Under the pieces are notes generated by a model. It did no database searches, was not told the origin of the DNA, and was given only the letters and a program-made list of their open reading frames with translations. Shown here piece after piece: positions 1-8,332 of a DNA stretch of 8,479 bases; within the stretch, counting starts at the first letter, position 1; the number at the start of each line of letters is the position of its first letter. The DNA is taken from positions 1 to 8,479 of the forward strand of contig JACDDJ010000161.1 in NCBI GenBank assembly GCA_013817065.1, written 5' to 3'. The DNA comes from Acidobacteriota bacterium. Lineage in GTDB: Bacteria; Acidobacteriota; Vicinamibacteria; Vicinamibacterales; 2-12-FULL-66-21. The position numbers and the translations under genes were made by a program.

Positions 1-752
1 TGCAGGTTGAAATAGCTGGCCGGTTGCCCGAACGCGGGCAGGACGTGCTGGAAGTAGCCGTAGCCGCCGCTGTACATCTCGTGATTCGCGTTGAGCGCCC
101 AATAGCGTGCATCCCGTGGGCCGTGCCCAGTCCAGACGCTGAGAAAGTTCTTCTGCATCTCGCGCGGCGTCCCCGAGTAATACACGTCGCCTAGATGAAT
201 CACATGGTCGGGCCGGCGTTCCGCAATCTGCCGCGCGACGGCGATAGCGTGGCCGTTCCCCGTGCCCCAGTCCGACACCAGCGCGACACGGCACCGCGCG
301 GGGAGGGCGAACTGGAAGTCGGACGCGTGCGCATGCTGTGAAAACGGCGCCTTGCCGCGAGCGCGTGACCGCAGCCGCTGATACAGCACGGACAGCCACT
401 TGGGATCACGCGGGAAGAAGCGGCGGTTCGGACCGCGATCGAGCTCTTCCTCCATCGCGCTCTGCACCAGCGCGAGCGTCTGGTTGGCGGGCACGAAATC
501 CGGCCCGTCATCCGAGTCGACAGGCGCGTCGTCCACCGTCTTGAGGACCTCCTCCTTTTCGACCCAGTCCTGCGCGTCCTGCAACTGCTCGACGAGCTCG
601 GCGCGGCACGCGGCCCATTCATCGCTGCCGAGGCCGAGCGCATCACACGTGCTGACACGGACGTCGCCACTCTCGCGCTCGAGCGCCACGCGCGCGTCTT
701 CGAGCACGCCGAGTACGGTGTCCTGGTCGAGGGTTTCGTCGTGGATCGCCAT
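1..752 (-). CDS. Metallophosphoesterase (calcineurin-like), 3' end outside window
   Basis: This is the N-terminal 250 residues of a calcineurin-like metallophosphoesterase; the C-terminus lies beyond the left edge. Residues 1-150 form an acidic, charged, probably helical region that I do not recognise. The catalytic fold starts near residue 154 with VALVSDWGTG (Asp161), followed by HLGDVYYSG (Asp189) and NANHEM (Asn223, His224), which match the D-x-[HG], GDxxY/x and GNHE metal-binding blocks. The later histidine blocks would be in the missing part. No signal peptide is visible, so it is probably cytoplasmic. The ATG at 750-752 is the first usable start: an in-frame TGA lies at 774-776. There is no Shine-Dalgarno sequence, but CATAAT lies exactly 6 nt upstream. 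The substrate (phosphomonoester or phosphodiester) cannot be told. The family call is firm; the role is unknown. Confidence 0.88.
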   Translation of the reverse strand, partial: MAIHDETLDQDTVLGVLEDARVALERESGDVRVSTCDALGLGSDEWAACRAELVEQLQDAQDWVEKEEVLKTVDDAPVDSDDGPDFVPANQTLALVQSAMEEELDRGPNRRFFPRDPKWLSVLYQRLRSRARGKAPFSQHAHASDFQFALPARCRVALVSDWGTGNGHAIAVARQIAERRPDHVIHLGDVYYSGTPREMQKNFLSVWTGHGPRDARYWALNANHEMYSGGYGYFQHVLPAFGQPASYFNL

Positions 753-764
753 CAGGCGATTATG
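753..764 (-). promoter_or_regulatory. -10-like CATAAT 6 nt before the metallophosphoesterase start
   Basis: On the minus strand CATAAT (759-764) is followed by CGCCTG and then the ATG. Transcription 7 nt after a -10 box would begin at the A of the start codon, which would give a leaderless mRNA. No clear -35 element is seen. The same spacing occurs at two other starts in this window. An alternative is coupling to a 35-codon minus-strand ORF (752-859) whose TGA overlaps this ATG as TGATG. Confidence 0.35.
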
Positions 765-879
765 GCGCGGCTTTCAATGCTCGCGTCCTGCTCCCGGGCA
801 TCCAGCGGCGCTAGCGTGGCTGAGGCACGATCCGCAGATACGGTCGCGGCGCCCGCCATCCCTCAGGGTATTCTGCCTG
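765..879. other. Unassigned stretch between the metallophosphoesterase and the IS110 remnant
   Basis: No recognisable gene lies here. The minus strand has a 35-codon ORF (752-859, ATG at 857-859) without a convincing ribosome binding site, and another frame that continues the IS110 remnant in a sequence unlike the transposase family. It is probably decayed DNA beyond the transposase breakpoint. Confidence 0.4.
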
Positions 880-1238
880 CCTTCCTCGTCGTCGGCGACC
901 CGTTGCTCGAGCCACCGAATGATCGGTGAGCCCGCGCCGAATCGGGCCCAGCGCGTGCTCCAGCCGATTCCGCTCGGCGGTCAGCATGTCCAGCAACTGC
1001 CGACGCCGGGTGATCACCGCATCCAACGCGTGCACGGTCGCATCCAGGAGCGGACGAGGCGTGGGACGGACTCGCTCGGCGAACAGCGCCAAGCCGTCGG
1101 CATCCAACGCATCGGTCCTGGCGAGTTGGCCGGTGGCCTTCGCGAAGTCGCGCACCTGCCGTGGGTTCGCGACCACGATCGGCAGGCCCCGCCGCCGCCA
1201 GCGCCCGCTCGTCCCCCCCGTCGCCTCCAGGACGATGA
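880..1238 (-). pseudogene. IS110-family transposase remnant (truncated both ends, frameshifted)
   Basis: The minus strand encodes the middle of an IS110-family (DEDD, RuvC-like) transposase. The start of the match is VIVLEATGG (about 1212-1238), the block holding the second acidic catalytic residue. It is followed by LPIVVANPRQVRDFAKATG, then ARTDALDADGLALFAE with the third acidic block, then a helical RRRQLLDMLTAERNRLE. A frame change near 930 restores IRWLEQRVADDEE (about 883-930). The N-terminal DVSK block and the C-terminal Transposase_20/serine domain are absent. Between the LEATGG and LPIVV blocks the expected ERALAAAG is readable only in another frame, so two opposite single-base indels flank it (a G run near 1211-1220 and a GGGG near 1187). 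It cannot encode an active transposase. The family call is confident from the run of diagnostic motifs; the end points are approximate. Confidence 0.82.
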
Positions 1239-1318
1239 CCTACATGTTCGACGGCAAGCAGTACATCGCGGTCGCCGCGGGATCGACGATCCTCGCGTTC
1301 AGACTCAATCAACCCTGA
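1235..1318 (+). pseudogene. C-terminal scrap of a PQQ-dependent dehydrogenase (quinoprotein)
   Basis: This plus-strand frame encodes MTYMFDGKQYIAVAAGSTI followed by LAFRLNQP and a TGA stop. It matches the last beta-propeller blade of PQQ-dependent alcohol or glucose dehydrogenases, where a PMTY-x-DGKQY-[IV]-A-[VI]-AAG motif ends the protein. Nothing upstream in this frame resembles a quinoprotein, because the sequence changes abruptly into the IS110 remnant at about 1233-1238. It is therefore the 3' stub of a gene whose body was lost. It is the only family-recognisable coding sequence on the plus strand here and converges on the permease stop codon 16 bp away. The call rests on one short motif; a chance resemblance is unlikely because the stop falls where the family ends. 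Confidence 0.6.
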
Positions 1319-1334
1319 GATCGTCGCGGGTGCG

Positions 1335-3615
1335 TTACAGGTGGCGCAGCGCGACGTTCGGGTCCACACCCGCCGCCCGGTGTGCCGGGAAGTAGCAGGC
1401 GCAGAACGCGGTCGCGATCAGCGGGACGGGGACGACGAAGAACAGCCACGGATCCACGACGCTGACCTCCAGCTCCATGTAGGCGCGCACGATCGTCCGC
1501 CCGATCACGCCGATGAAAAGCCCGATGGCCAGTCCGTCCACGACCGGACGGTAACCGTCTTTCAGGACCATTCGCTGGATCTGTCCCGGGCTGGCGCCGA
1601 GCGACATGCGCACGCCGATTTCGCGCGTCCGGTACGCGACGATGTGCGACTGGATGCCGAACAGGCCGACCATCGCAAGGGCCAGCGTCAGGGCGCCAAG
1701 CCCGAGCGCCGACATCCCGGCGGCGCGGAGAAAGACGTACGCCCCGGTGAGGACCGTCCGGCCAGTTCCGGTCACCTCCGCGGCGAGATCCGGATCGGCG
1801 CGGCGGAGCGCCCCGCGCAGCGCGTTGACGGCCAGTGCGGCATCTCCAGTCGAGCGCGCGACGATCGCCAGGAACGGCTCGTAGCGCTGAGTGAGCGGCA
1901 GGTACACGACCGGGCGTGCTTCGCCGAAGACATAGCCGACATCCGTGTCGCGCGCGACGCCGACGACGGTCGCCGTCACCCGCGAGGTCCCCTGCACGAC
2001 CAGCGGCCGCCCGATGGCCTCGCCGGCGCCGAAGACGTGTCGCGCGGTGAACTCGCTGATGACGGCGACCGGCGCAGCCCCGGCATGGTCGCGTTCGTCG
2101 AAACCCCGGCCGCGCAGGATGGGCACCCCGATGGTTCTGAATAGCGACGGGGTCGCGGCGACGCCAACGGCGCCGTACCGATCGGCAGGGCCGGCGATCC
2201 CGCTGTCGGGCTGCGAGAGTGTCAGGCGAATGGCCGGGAGCCCGAGCGGCATGCCCGTCGAGACCGACACCGCCTCGACGGCCGGGTCCTTGCGCGTCTC
2301 TTCCACCACGCGGTCGACCGTGTGTCGCCCCCGCGCCTCGTCCCATTGCTGCGCCCGGAGATTCAGCACGGCGACGCCGAGACGCTCGAGGTCGACGCCT
2401 GAGTCATGCTGCGCCTCCGCGATCGTGTATTTCACGAACATCGTCGCGACGATGAAGAAGCCGGCGGAGATCGCCACTTGCCAGCGCAGCAGCGTCCGCT
2501 GACGGCGGGTCCGCGGCGCGCCGAGCACTCCTGTTCCGAGCGCCAGCTCGCCGCGCAGATCGCGCGTGCGCGTCAGCTGCAGCGCCGGTTCGAGTCCGAA
2601 CACCACGAGCGAAACCAGCAGGCAGGCCGCTGCGGTCCACAGCGCCGTCGCGTTTGCGGCAGGCCGGATCGCCAGCGGCCAGCGTCCTTCCATCGGCAGC
2701 GTGAGGTTGAACTCGACGTCCATGAGAACGCACAGCCCCTGGAAGATCACATAAGCGGCCAGCGCGCCGCCCGTCGCCAGGAGCAGGCTTTCGGTGCATT
2801 GTTCGCGGACGAGGCGCCAGCGCGACGCGCCGAGCGCGCGGCGGACAGCAACTTCGTGCTGTCTTGCCGCACCTCGCGCGAGCACGAGATTCGCGAGGTT
2901 GGTGCAGGCGACGACCAGCACCAGCGCCACCAGCGCGATCAGCGTCAGCCCGAAGCGGCGCCAGCCTTCGGCGATCGCGCTGCGCAAAAGAGGGAGGCTG
3001 AGAGGATGGTTCGGCGGACAGCGGGATCCAGAGCCGGGTGCCGGGTATGCCGCCGGTCGCGCCTTCGAACGACGCGGCTGCGACCCCGACCACTTCGAAG
3101 GGCTGACCCGATATCCGGATCGTCTGGCCGACGATGGCCGGATTCGCCGCAAACCGTGTGCGCCACAGCGGGTGGCTCAAGACGACAACGCGCGCCGCAC
3201 TCTCATCGTCGGCCGGTTCGATCGTCCGGCCGATCGCCGGCGAGACGCCCAGCGTCGAGAAGTACGCGCCGTCCACCGCTTCGGCGGTGAGGAGCTCGGT
3301 CGTGGAAGAAGAGGCGACCCCCGGAGAGAACGACGCCGACGCCGAGATGGCGCTGAAGGACGTCTGCCCGGCGCGGAGATCCTGGAAATCCGGCAGTGAG
3401 ATCGAGCCCCTGATTAGCCGTGCGTCGTAGGGCGACACGACGAAGACGAGGCGATCCGGATCGCGCGCGCCGGCATCCCGCAGAAAGATGGAATCGACGA
3501 CGGAGTACACGGCGGTGGTGACCGCAACGCCCATCGCCAGCGAGAGGATGGCAAATGAAGTGAAGAGGGGAGTGGCGAGCAGCCGCCGCGCCGCGAGTCT
3601 CAGGTCGGCAACCAC
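1335..3615 (-). pseudogene. FtsX/MacB-type ABC transporter permease (ADOP-like), broken by internal deletion and frameshift
   Basis: This is a two-module permease of the MacB/FtsX type common in Acidobacteriota. The first frame (3615 to about 3016, 200 residues) has an N-terminal membrane helix at residues 18-40 and a MacB-like periplasmic domain ending at PGTRLWIPLS. The second frame (about 3000 to 1335, about 550 residues) begins at a helix, TLIALVALVLVVACTNLANL, continues with the FtsX hallmark EVAVRRALGASRWRLVREQ, then a second periplasmic domain, then REIGVRMSLGASPGQIQRMV and the last helices, ending AGVDPNVALRHL. The two frames meet at 2995-3016 (net +1/-2). The roughly 60-90 residues that relatives carry between the WIPLS block and the second helix are missing, so this is more than a single-base error. 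GTG at 3613-3615 is the start: relatives of this subtype begin similarly with ADLRLAARRLLATP. No ATPase gene is adjacent, as usual for such orphan permeases. The function of the intact family is unclear. Confidence 0.85.
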
Positions 3616-3627
3616 CGGGGGATTCTA
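3616..3627 (-). promoter_or_regulatory. -10-like TAGAAT 6 nt before the permease GTG
   Basis: TAGAAT (3622-3627, minus strand) is followed by CCCCCG and the GTG start. A transcript starting 7 nt after the hexamer would begin on the start codon. There is no Shine-Dalgarno sequence. A weak -35-like CTGAGC lies about 17 nt further upstream, inside a small hairpin (CCGGC-TCA-GCCGG, about 3642-3654). Confidence 0.4.
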
Positions 3628-3661
3628 CCCGTTTTCCGTAACCGGCTCAGCCGGGCCGCCC

Positions 3662-3781
3662 GTGCAAAACATCAAGCTGATCTTGCGCGCGGCCTTTGCC
3701 GCACTCTCGGCTGATACCGATCTTGCGACCAGCGGGGACCGAGCGCGGCTGCAGATCCTGAAAACGCTGACCGGGATGTAG
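3662..3781 (+). CDS. Possible 39-residue ORF in the permease-DUF892 gap
   Basis: A GTG-started plus-strand frame would encode VQNIKLILRAAFAALSADTD then LATSGDRARLQILKTLTGM. The composition is protein-like: an amphipathic first half and a basic second half. It ends exactly at a GC-rich hairpin (3781-3804). It has no Shine-Dalgarno sequence, and the frame stays open upstream into the antisense of the permease, so the start is arbitrary. I recognise no family. It could be a real small protein, the tail of a lost gene, or a chance frame; the minus strand is also open here (3625-3810). Confidence 0.25.
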   Translation: MQNIKLILRAAFAALSADTDLATSGDRARLQILKTLTGM

Positions 3782-3804
3782 TCAACGCGCTCGCGCGCGT
3801 TAAC
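3781..3804. repeat. Imperfect inverted repeat (9-bp arms, one mismatch)
   Basis: GTCAACGCG (3781-3789) pairs with CGCGTTAAC (3796-3804) across a 6-nt loop, with one mismatch. It overlaps the TAG of the small plus-strand ORF and could end its transcript, but no T tract follows. Confidence 0.45.
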
Positions 3805-3845
3805 TACCAATGCCCAACTACAACTCCCGAATGTCCAACTCCCAG
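3801..3845 (-). repeat. Degenerate GTTGG/ATTGG intergenic motif run
   Basis: Read on the minus strand, this AT-richer tract repeats variants of GGGAGTTGG, GGGAGTTGTAGTTGGG and GCATTGGTAGTTAA. Copies are imperfect and about 12-15 nt apart. It lies in non-coding DNA between two hairpins. No function can be assigned. Confidence 0.4.
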
Positions 3846-3867
3846 ATTGCGACGGTTGTACGTACGG

Positions 3868-3899
3868 AAGGCCGGCAGGGAGAGATCCCGGCCGGCCTT
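3868..3899 (-). terminator. Strong hairpin terminator downstream of the DUF892 gene
   Basis: AAGGCCGGCAGGGA (3868-3881) pairs with TCCCGGCCGGCCTT (3886-3899) over a GAGA loop: 14-bp arms with one mismatch. It starts 34 bp after the DUF892 stop codon, the usual place for a terminator. The T tract is short in either orientation (TTT on the plus side), so it may act by stem strength or as an mRNA 3'-end stabiliser. Confidence 0.7.
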
Positions 3900-3932
3900 T
3901 GTGCTCGCGGGCACGCGTCGACGGTGGTCAGT

Positions 3933-4583
3933 CTAGCGTCGGCGTCCTGAGCTCCCGCTCTTCTTCTTAGCGGTCTTCTTGGCGCTCTTCTGATCCTTGG
4001 CCCCGCCGCGTCCGCCGCCGCCGCCGCCCGTCTTGCGGGCCATTGGCGCTTCCTCGTCGCCGTCGCCGTCGCCGTCTTCCGGATGGGCAGCATCGGCTGC
4101 TTCCTGGTTAATGCCTCCCTCAGCCAGTTGGGTCAGCTTCGCGTCGGTCGCCTTCTCTTCGTCGAGCGTTTCCTCGAGGAGGTCGGCTGCCTCGGTATGG
4201 CCCATCGCCCGCGCCCAGGCCACGAGTGTTCCATACGCGGCCATTTCATAATGCTCCACACGCTGCGCCGAAGCGATCAACGCAGCGTCCATCGTCGAGT
4301 CGTCGAAGTCCTCTTCCATCGCGGACTTCCCTTCTTCGATGATGCCGGCCATGCCGTCGCAGTGCTTGCCACGGACCTTCTCGCCGAGAGCGGCGAATAC
4401 CTCTTCCAATCGAGCCACCTGACCCCGTGTCTCTTCGAGGTGTGCTTGGAACGCGGTGCGCAGCCCCGGCGAGGTGGCTGCTTTTGCCATCTTCGGCAGC
4501 GCCTTCGTTACCTGCTTTTCCGCGTCGTACGCGTCCCGCAGTTCATCTAGAAAAGCATCGTGCAGTGTTCCCATCTCGGCCAT
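3933..4583 (-). CDS. Ferritin-like DUF892 (YciE/YciF-type) protein with acidic and lysine-rich tail
   Basis: This 216-residue protein belongs to the DUF892/YciE-YciF ferritin-like family, four-helix proteins linked to stress responses and thought to bind a di-metal centre. Helix 1 holds FLDELRDAYDAEKQ (Glu14, Glu22), helix 2 HLEETRGQVARLEEVF (Glu50 region), helix 3 RVEHYEMAAYGTL (Glu110, His111) and helix 4 LLEETLDEEKATDAKL, supplying the expected Glu/His ligands. The core ends near residue 165. A low-complexity tail follows: an acidic EDGDGDGDEE patch, a glycine run, then SAKKTAKKKSGSSGRRR. The tail resembles the basic DNA-binding extensions of some Dps and histone-like proteins, so nucleoid binding is a fair inference. 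The ATG at 4581-4583 was chosen because AGGAGAG lies 5 nt upstream and the family starts there; the longer open frame reaching 5000 is not supported. It is probably monocistronic between a structured leader and a terminator. Confidence 0.9.
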   Translation of the reverse strand: MAEMGTLHDAFLDELRDAYDAEKQVTKALPKMAKAATSPGLRTAFQAHLEETRGQVARLEEVFAALGEKVRGKHCDGMAGIIEEGKSAMEEDFDDSTMDAALIASAQRVEHYEMAAYGTLVAWARAMGHTEAADLLEETLDEEKATDAKLTQLAEGGINQEAADAAHPEDGDGDGDEEAPMARKTGGGGGGRGGAKDQKSAKKTAKKKSGSSGRRR

Positions 4584-4597
4584 TCGTTCTCTCCTGT

Positions 4598-4613
4598 CGC
4601 CTGTCACCAGGCG
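4598..4613 (-). repeat. Leader hairpin next to the DUF892 ribosome binding site
   Basis: A perfect 6-bp stem, CGCCTG/CAGGCG, with a 4-nt loop ends 5 nt before the AGGAG of the DUF892 gene in the mRNA sense. It could modulate translation start. Confidence 0.4.
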
Positions 4614-4619
4614 CTGAAA

Positions 4620-4646
4620 TGTTGCGCGCCGCTTCGGCGTGCAACA
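4620..4646 (-). repeat. Long hairpin in the DUF892 upstream region
   Basis: TGTTGCGCGCCG (4620-4631) pairs with CGGCGTGCAACA (4635-4646) over a 3-nt loop, with one mismatch. It lies 37 bp upstream of the DUF892 start and 32 bp downstream of the stop of the fibronectin-like remnant, so it may be the old terminator of that gene or part of the DUF892 5' UTR. Only ATTT follows on the minus strand, so it is a weak intrinsic terminator. Confidence 0.5.
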
Positions 4647-4677
4647 CTGAGGAGTGCAATATTCCGGCCGTAGCCGA

Positions 4678-4863
4678 TCACTTCGTAAACACGCCCGACG
4701 GACTGCTACCGGCGGATCCACCAGAGCCGATGGCGACGACGACGGCATAGTAGGTACCCGAGGCGAGCGGGTCAACAAGTGTGGAGATGTCGGTGAGTAT
4801 TTCGCGATCCACTGGCTCGGGCTTACCGAGACTACGCAGGCGACCGGCGGTGCAGTCACCGAG
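4678..4863 (-). pseudogene. C-terminal fragment of a fibronectin type III-like protein
   Basis: A 61-codon minus-strand frame between TGA 4864-4866 and TGA 4678-4680 encodes SLGKPEPVDREILTDISTL, then VDPLASGTYYAVVVAIGSGG and a short tail ending GVFTK. The L-x-x-GTYYAVVVA-x-x-x-GG pattern is the F-G strand region of fibronectin III-like domains in secreted proteins. The preceding strands appear to be encoded in another frame just upstream (AYTVELRRATDSV, about 4858-4896), which suggests a frameshift at about 4830-4850. There is no good start codon or ribosome binding site, and the PadR stop lies at 4906, so the body of the gene is missing. I regard it as a decayed 3' end. The fold call is moderate, based on one motif. 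Confidence 0.5.
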
Positions 4864-4905
4864 TCAGTCGCTCGCCTGAGCTCCACTGTGTAGGCCGCAG
4901 CGCCC

Positions 4906-5247
4906 TCACGACGGCTTCTCCGTGGACAGGAATCGAGCGAGGATCGCGGTCGTCCGCTCCCACTCGCGTGCCGCCGCCGCCACTTGCTTCCGGCCGGCAC
5001 GGGTCAGGCTGTAGAACTTGGCCTTCCGGTTGTTCTCGGAGACGCCCCATTCCGACGCGATGTAGCCTTCCTGCTCGAGCTTCAGCAGCGCCGGATACAA
5101 CGTGCCGTAGTTGAGCACGAGGCTATCGCCGCTGGTCTGCTCGATGCGCCGCGCGATCCCGTACCCATGCTGTGCGCCCATGAGCTCGAGGGTCTTCAGC
5201 ACCATCAGCGCCAGCGTGCCCTGCCAGACGTCCGTCTTGTTGCCCAC
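4906..5247 (-). CDS. PadR-family transcriptional regulator
   Basis: This 113-residue protein is a minimal PadR winged-helix repressor, a DNA-binding dimer acting in the cytoplasm. The order is typical: TLALMVLKTLELMGAQHGYG (helix 1 and HGY turn), IARRIEQTSGD, NYGTLYPALLKLEQEGYI (recognition helix) and SEWGVSENNRKAKFYSLTRAG (wing), then one C-terminal dimerisation helix. It lacks the large second domain of classical PadR. The SENNRKAKFYSLT wing is characteristic of the short PadR subtype that accompanies Acidobacteriota FtsX-type permeases. GTG at 5245-5247 is the start, with AGGAGG 6 nt upstream. The gene begins 10 bp after the prolyl oligopeptidase stop, and a perfect inverted repeat touches its ribosome binding site, so autoregulation is likely. 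Its usual permease partner is not adjacent; the nearest one (1335-3615) is broken and about 1.3 kb away. Confidence 0.93.
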   Translation of the reverse strand: MGNKTDVWQGTLALMVLKTLELMGAQHGYGIARRIEQTSGDSLVLNYGTLYPALLKLEQEGYIASEWGVSENNRKAKFYSLTRAGRKQVAAAAREWERTTAILARFLSTEKPS

Positions 5248-5257
5248 CCTGTACCTC

Positions 5258-7447
<2,190 letters not shown>

Positions 7448-7459
7448 GGAGGAATTGTA
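7448..7459 (-). promoter_or_regulatory. -10-like TACAAT 6 nt before the prolyl oligopeptidase ATG
   Basis: TACAAT (7454-7459, minus strand) followed by TCCTCC and ATG is placed for transcription to start at the A of the start codon. It lies in the 30-bp gap after the PHP gene. The TCCTCC stretch is anti-Shine-Dalgarno-like, the opposite of a ribosome binding site. No -35 consensus is evident. Confidence 0.45.
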
Positions 7460-7477
7460 ACGCCGCGGCGACCGGCC

Positions 7478-8332
7478 TTACCGCCGGGAGATCGAAAGCG
7501 CGAGTACGATGAGTGCGCCCAGTGCAATGAGACGATCGAGCACCGGGACTGCGGTCACAGGCGCTGACGCCGCGCGCCACCGCTCCACCTCGACGACGTG
7601 TTCCGGCCGGCCGACGAGCCGTCCGAACTGATCCTGCGCGACCGTCCGCCCCTGCCGAATCGCCTCCATCGCGCCCTCCGCGGACCGGTCTGATGTGAGC
7701 AGATAGGTGCGGCAGAGTCCGAGAGGCGCGGCGGCATGAAAGTCCGTGGAGCCGATCGGCGCGACGTCCGGATTCACGGCCCGAACGCGGGCAAAGAAGT
7801 CGTCGATCTCACGCCGGGATGATCCCGTCCGTTGTGCGATCGGATGCGCCACCTCGACCCCGTCGACAGAGGTGAGGGACGCCTCGTCCGCGGGCTTCCA
7901 CGCGAGGCGAACCGGGTGGGCCGCGATTGCGACACCTCCCTGGGCATGAATGGCCTGCACCGCCTCGGGCACCGAGTGCCGCCAGTCGATTATTGTGCGC
8001 ACGCCCACAGCAATTATGTGAAAGTCGGGCGTGGTGAGCTCCTGCGACTCGAGCACCAATGGACCACCCGAGAACGGCCCAAACCAACGTGCCAGCGCGA
8101 GAGCGACGCGATTGTTGTGACCGGCGATGGCAATCACATCGAGGCCGCGACGGGTTGCCTCGCGTTGAAGTTGACGTACGGTGAGTACGCCATCGCCCGG
8201 GAAGGGATGAACGTGGAGGTCAGCAGCGAGAACGCCGGGCGAGCGGACACCGGCCTCCCCTGCTCGATCCCTGATGGTGCCCGCAAGCAGGAGCACCACG
8301 AACGCTGCCGTCAACATCCCACGTGCGCTCAT
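7478..8332 (-). CDS. Membrane-anchored PHP-domain metal-dependent phosphoesterase-like protein
   Basis: This 284-residue protein has a PHP (polymerase and histidinol phosphatase) domain, probably of the CehA/McbA type. An N-terminal hydrophobic segment (residues 6-18) is a signal peptide or anchor. The metal-site residues appear in order: DLHVHPF (His40, His42), IAGHNN (His72), SQELTT (Glu98), IAAHPVR (His139), VEVAHPI (His163) and GSTDFH (Asp197, His199). The usual TDHN block reads AGHN, so the aspartate before His72 is a glycine, but the ligand histidine is kept. A C-terminal helix (LIALGALIVLALS, 268-280) followed by arginines looks like a second anchor. The ATG at 8330-8332 was chosen because it gives the signal-like N-terminus and overlaps the upstream stop as ATGA, implying translational coupling; no Shine-Dalgarno sequence is needed. 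Substrate unknown; the extracytoplasmic location is inferred. Confidence 0.88.
   Translation of the reverse strand: MSARGMLTAAFVVLLLAGTIRDRAGEAGVRSPGVLAADLHVHPFPGDGVLTVRQLQREATRRGLDVIAIAGHNNRVALALARWFGPFSGGPLVLESQELTTPDFHIIAVGVRTIIDWRHSVPEAVQAIHAQGGVAIAAHPVRLAWKPADEASLTSVDGVEVAHPIAQRTGSSRREIDDFFARVRAVNPDVAPIGSTDFHAAAPLGLCRTYLLTSDRSAEGAMEAIRQGRTVAQDQFGRLVGRPEHVVEVERWRAASAPVTAVPVLDRLIALGALIVLALSISRR

Noticed and set aside
752..859. 35-codon minus-strand ORF whose TGA overlaps the metallophosphoesterase ATG (TGATG)
   Set aside because: There is no usable ribosome binding site, no recognisable motif and it lies in decayed DNA. It is kept only as an alternative explanation for the lack of a Shine-Dalgarno sequence downstream.
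400..1395. Long plus-strand open frame (331 codons)
   Set aside because: It is antisense to the metallophosphoesterase and the IS110 remnant, with Ser/Arg-rich composition typical of shadow frames in GC-rich DNA. Only the last 27 codons of a different plus frame (1235-1318) resemble a protein.
4640..4670. Possible sigma-54 or CIRCE-like element from repeated TTGCAC/GAGTGCAA
   Set aside because: Spacing and key positions (GG at -24, nine-nucleotide centre of CIRCE) do not match either consensus.
4584..5000. N-terminal extension of the DUF892 frame to 5000
   Set aside because: The extension has no family similarity, overlaps the PadR gene, and the internal ATG at 4583 has a good ribosome binding site and matches the family start.
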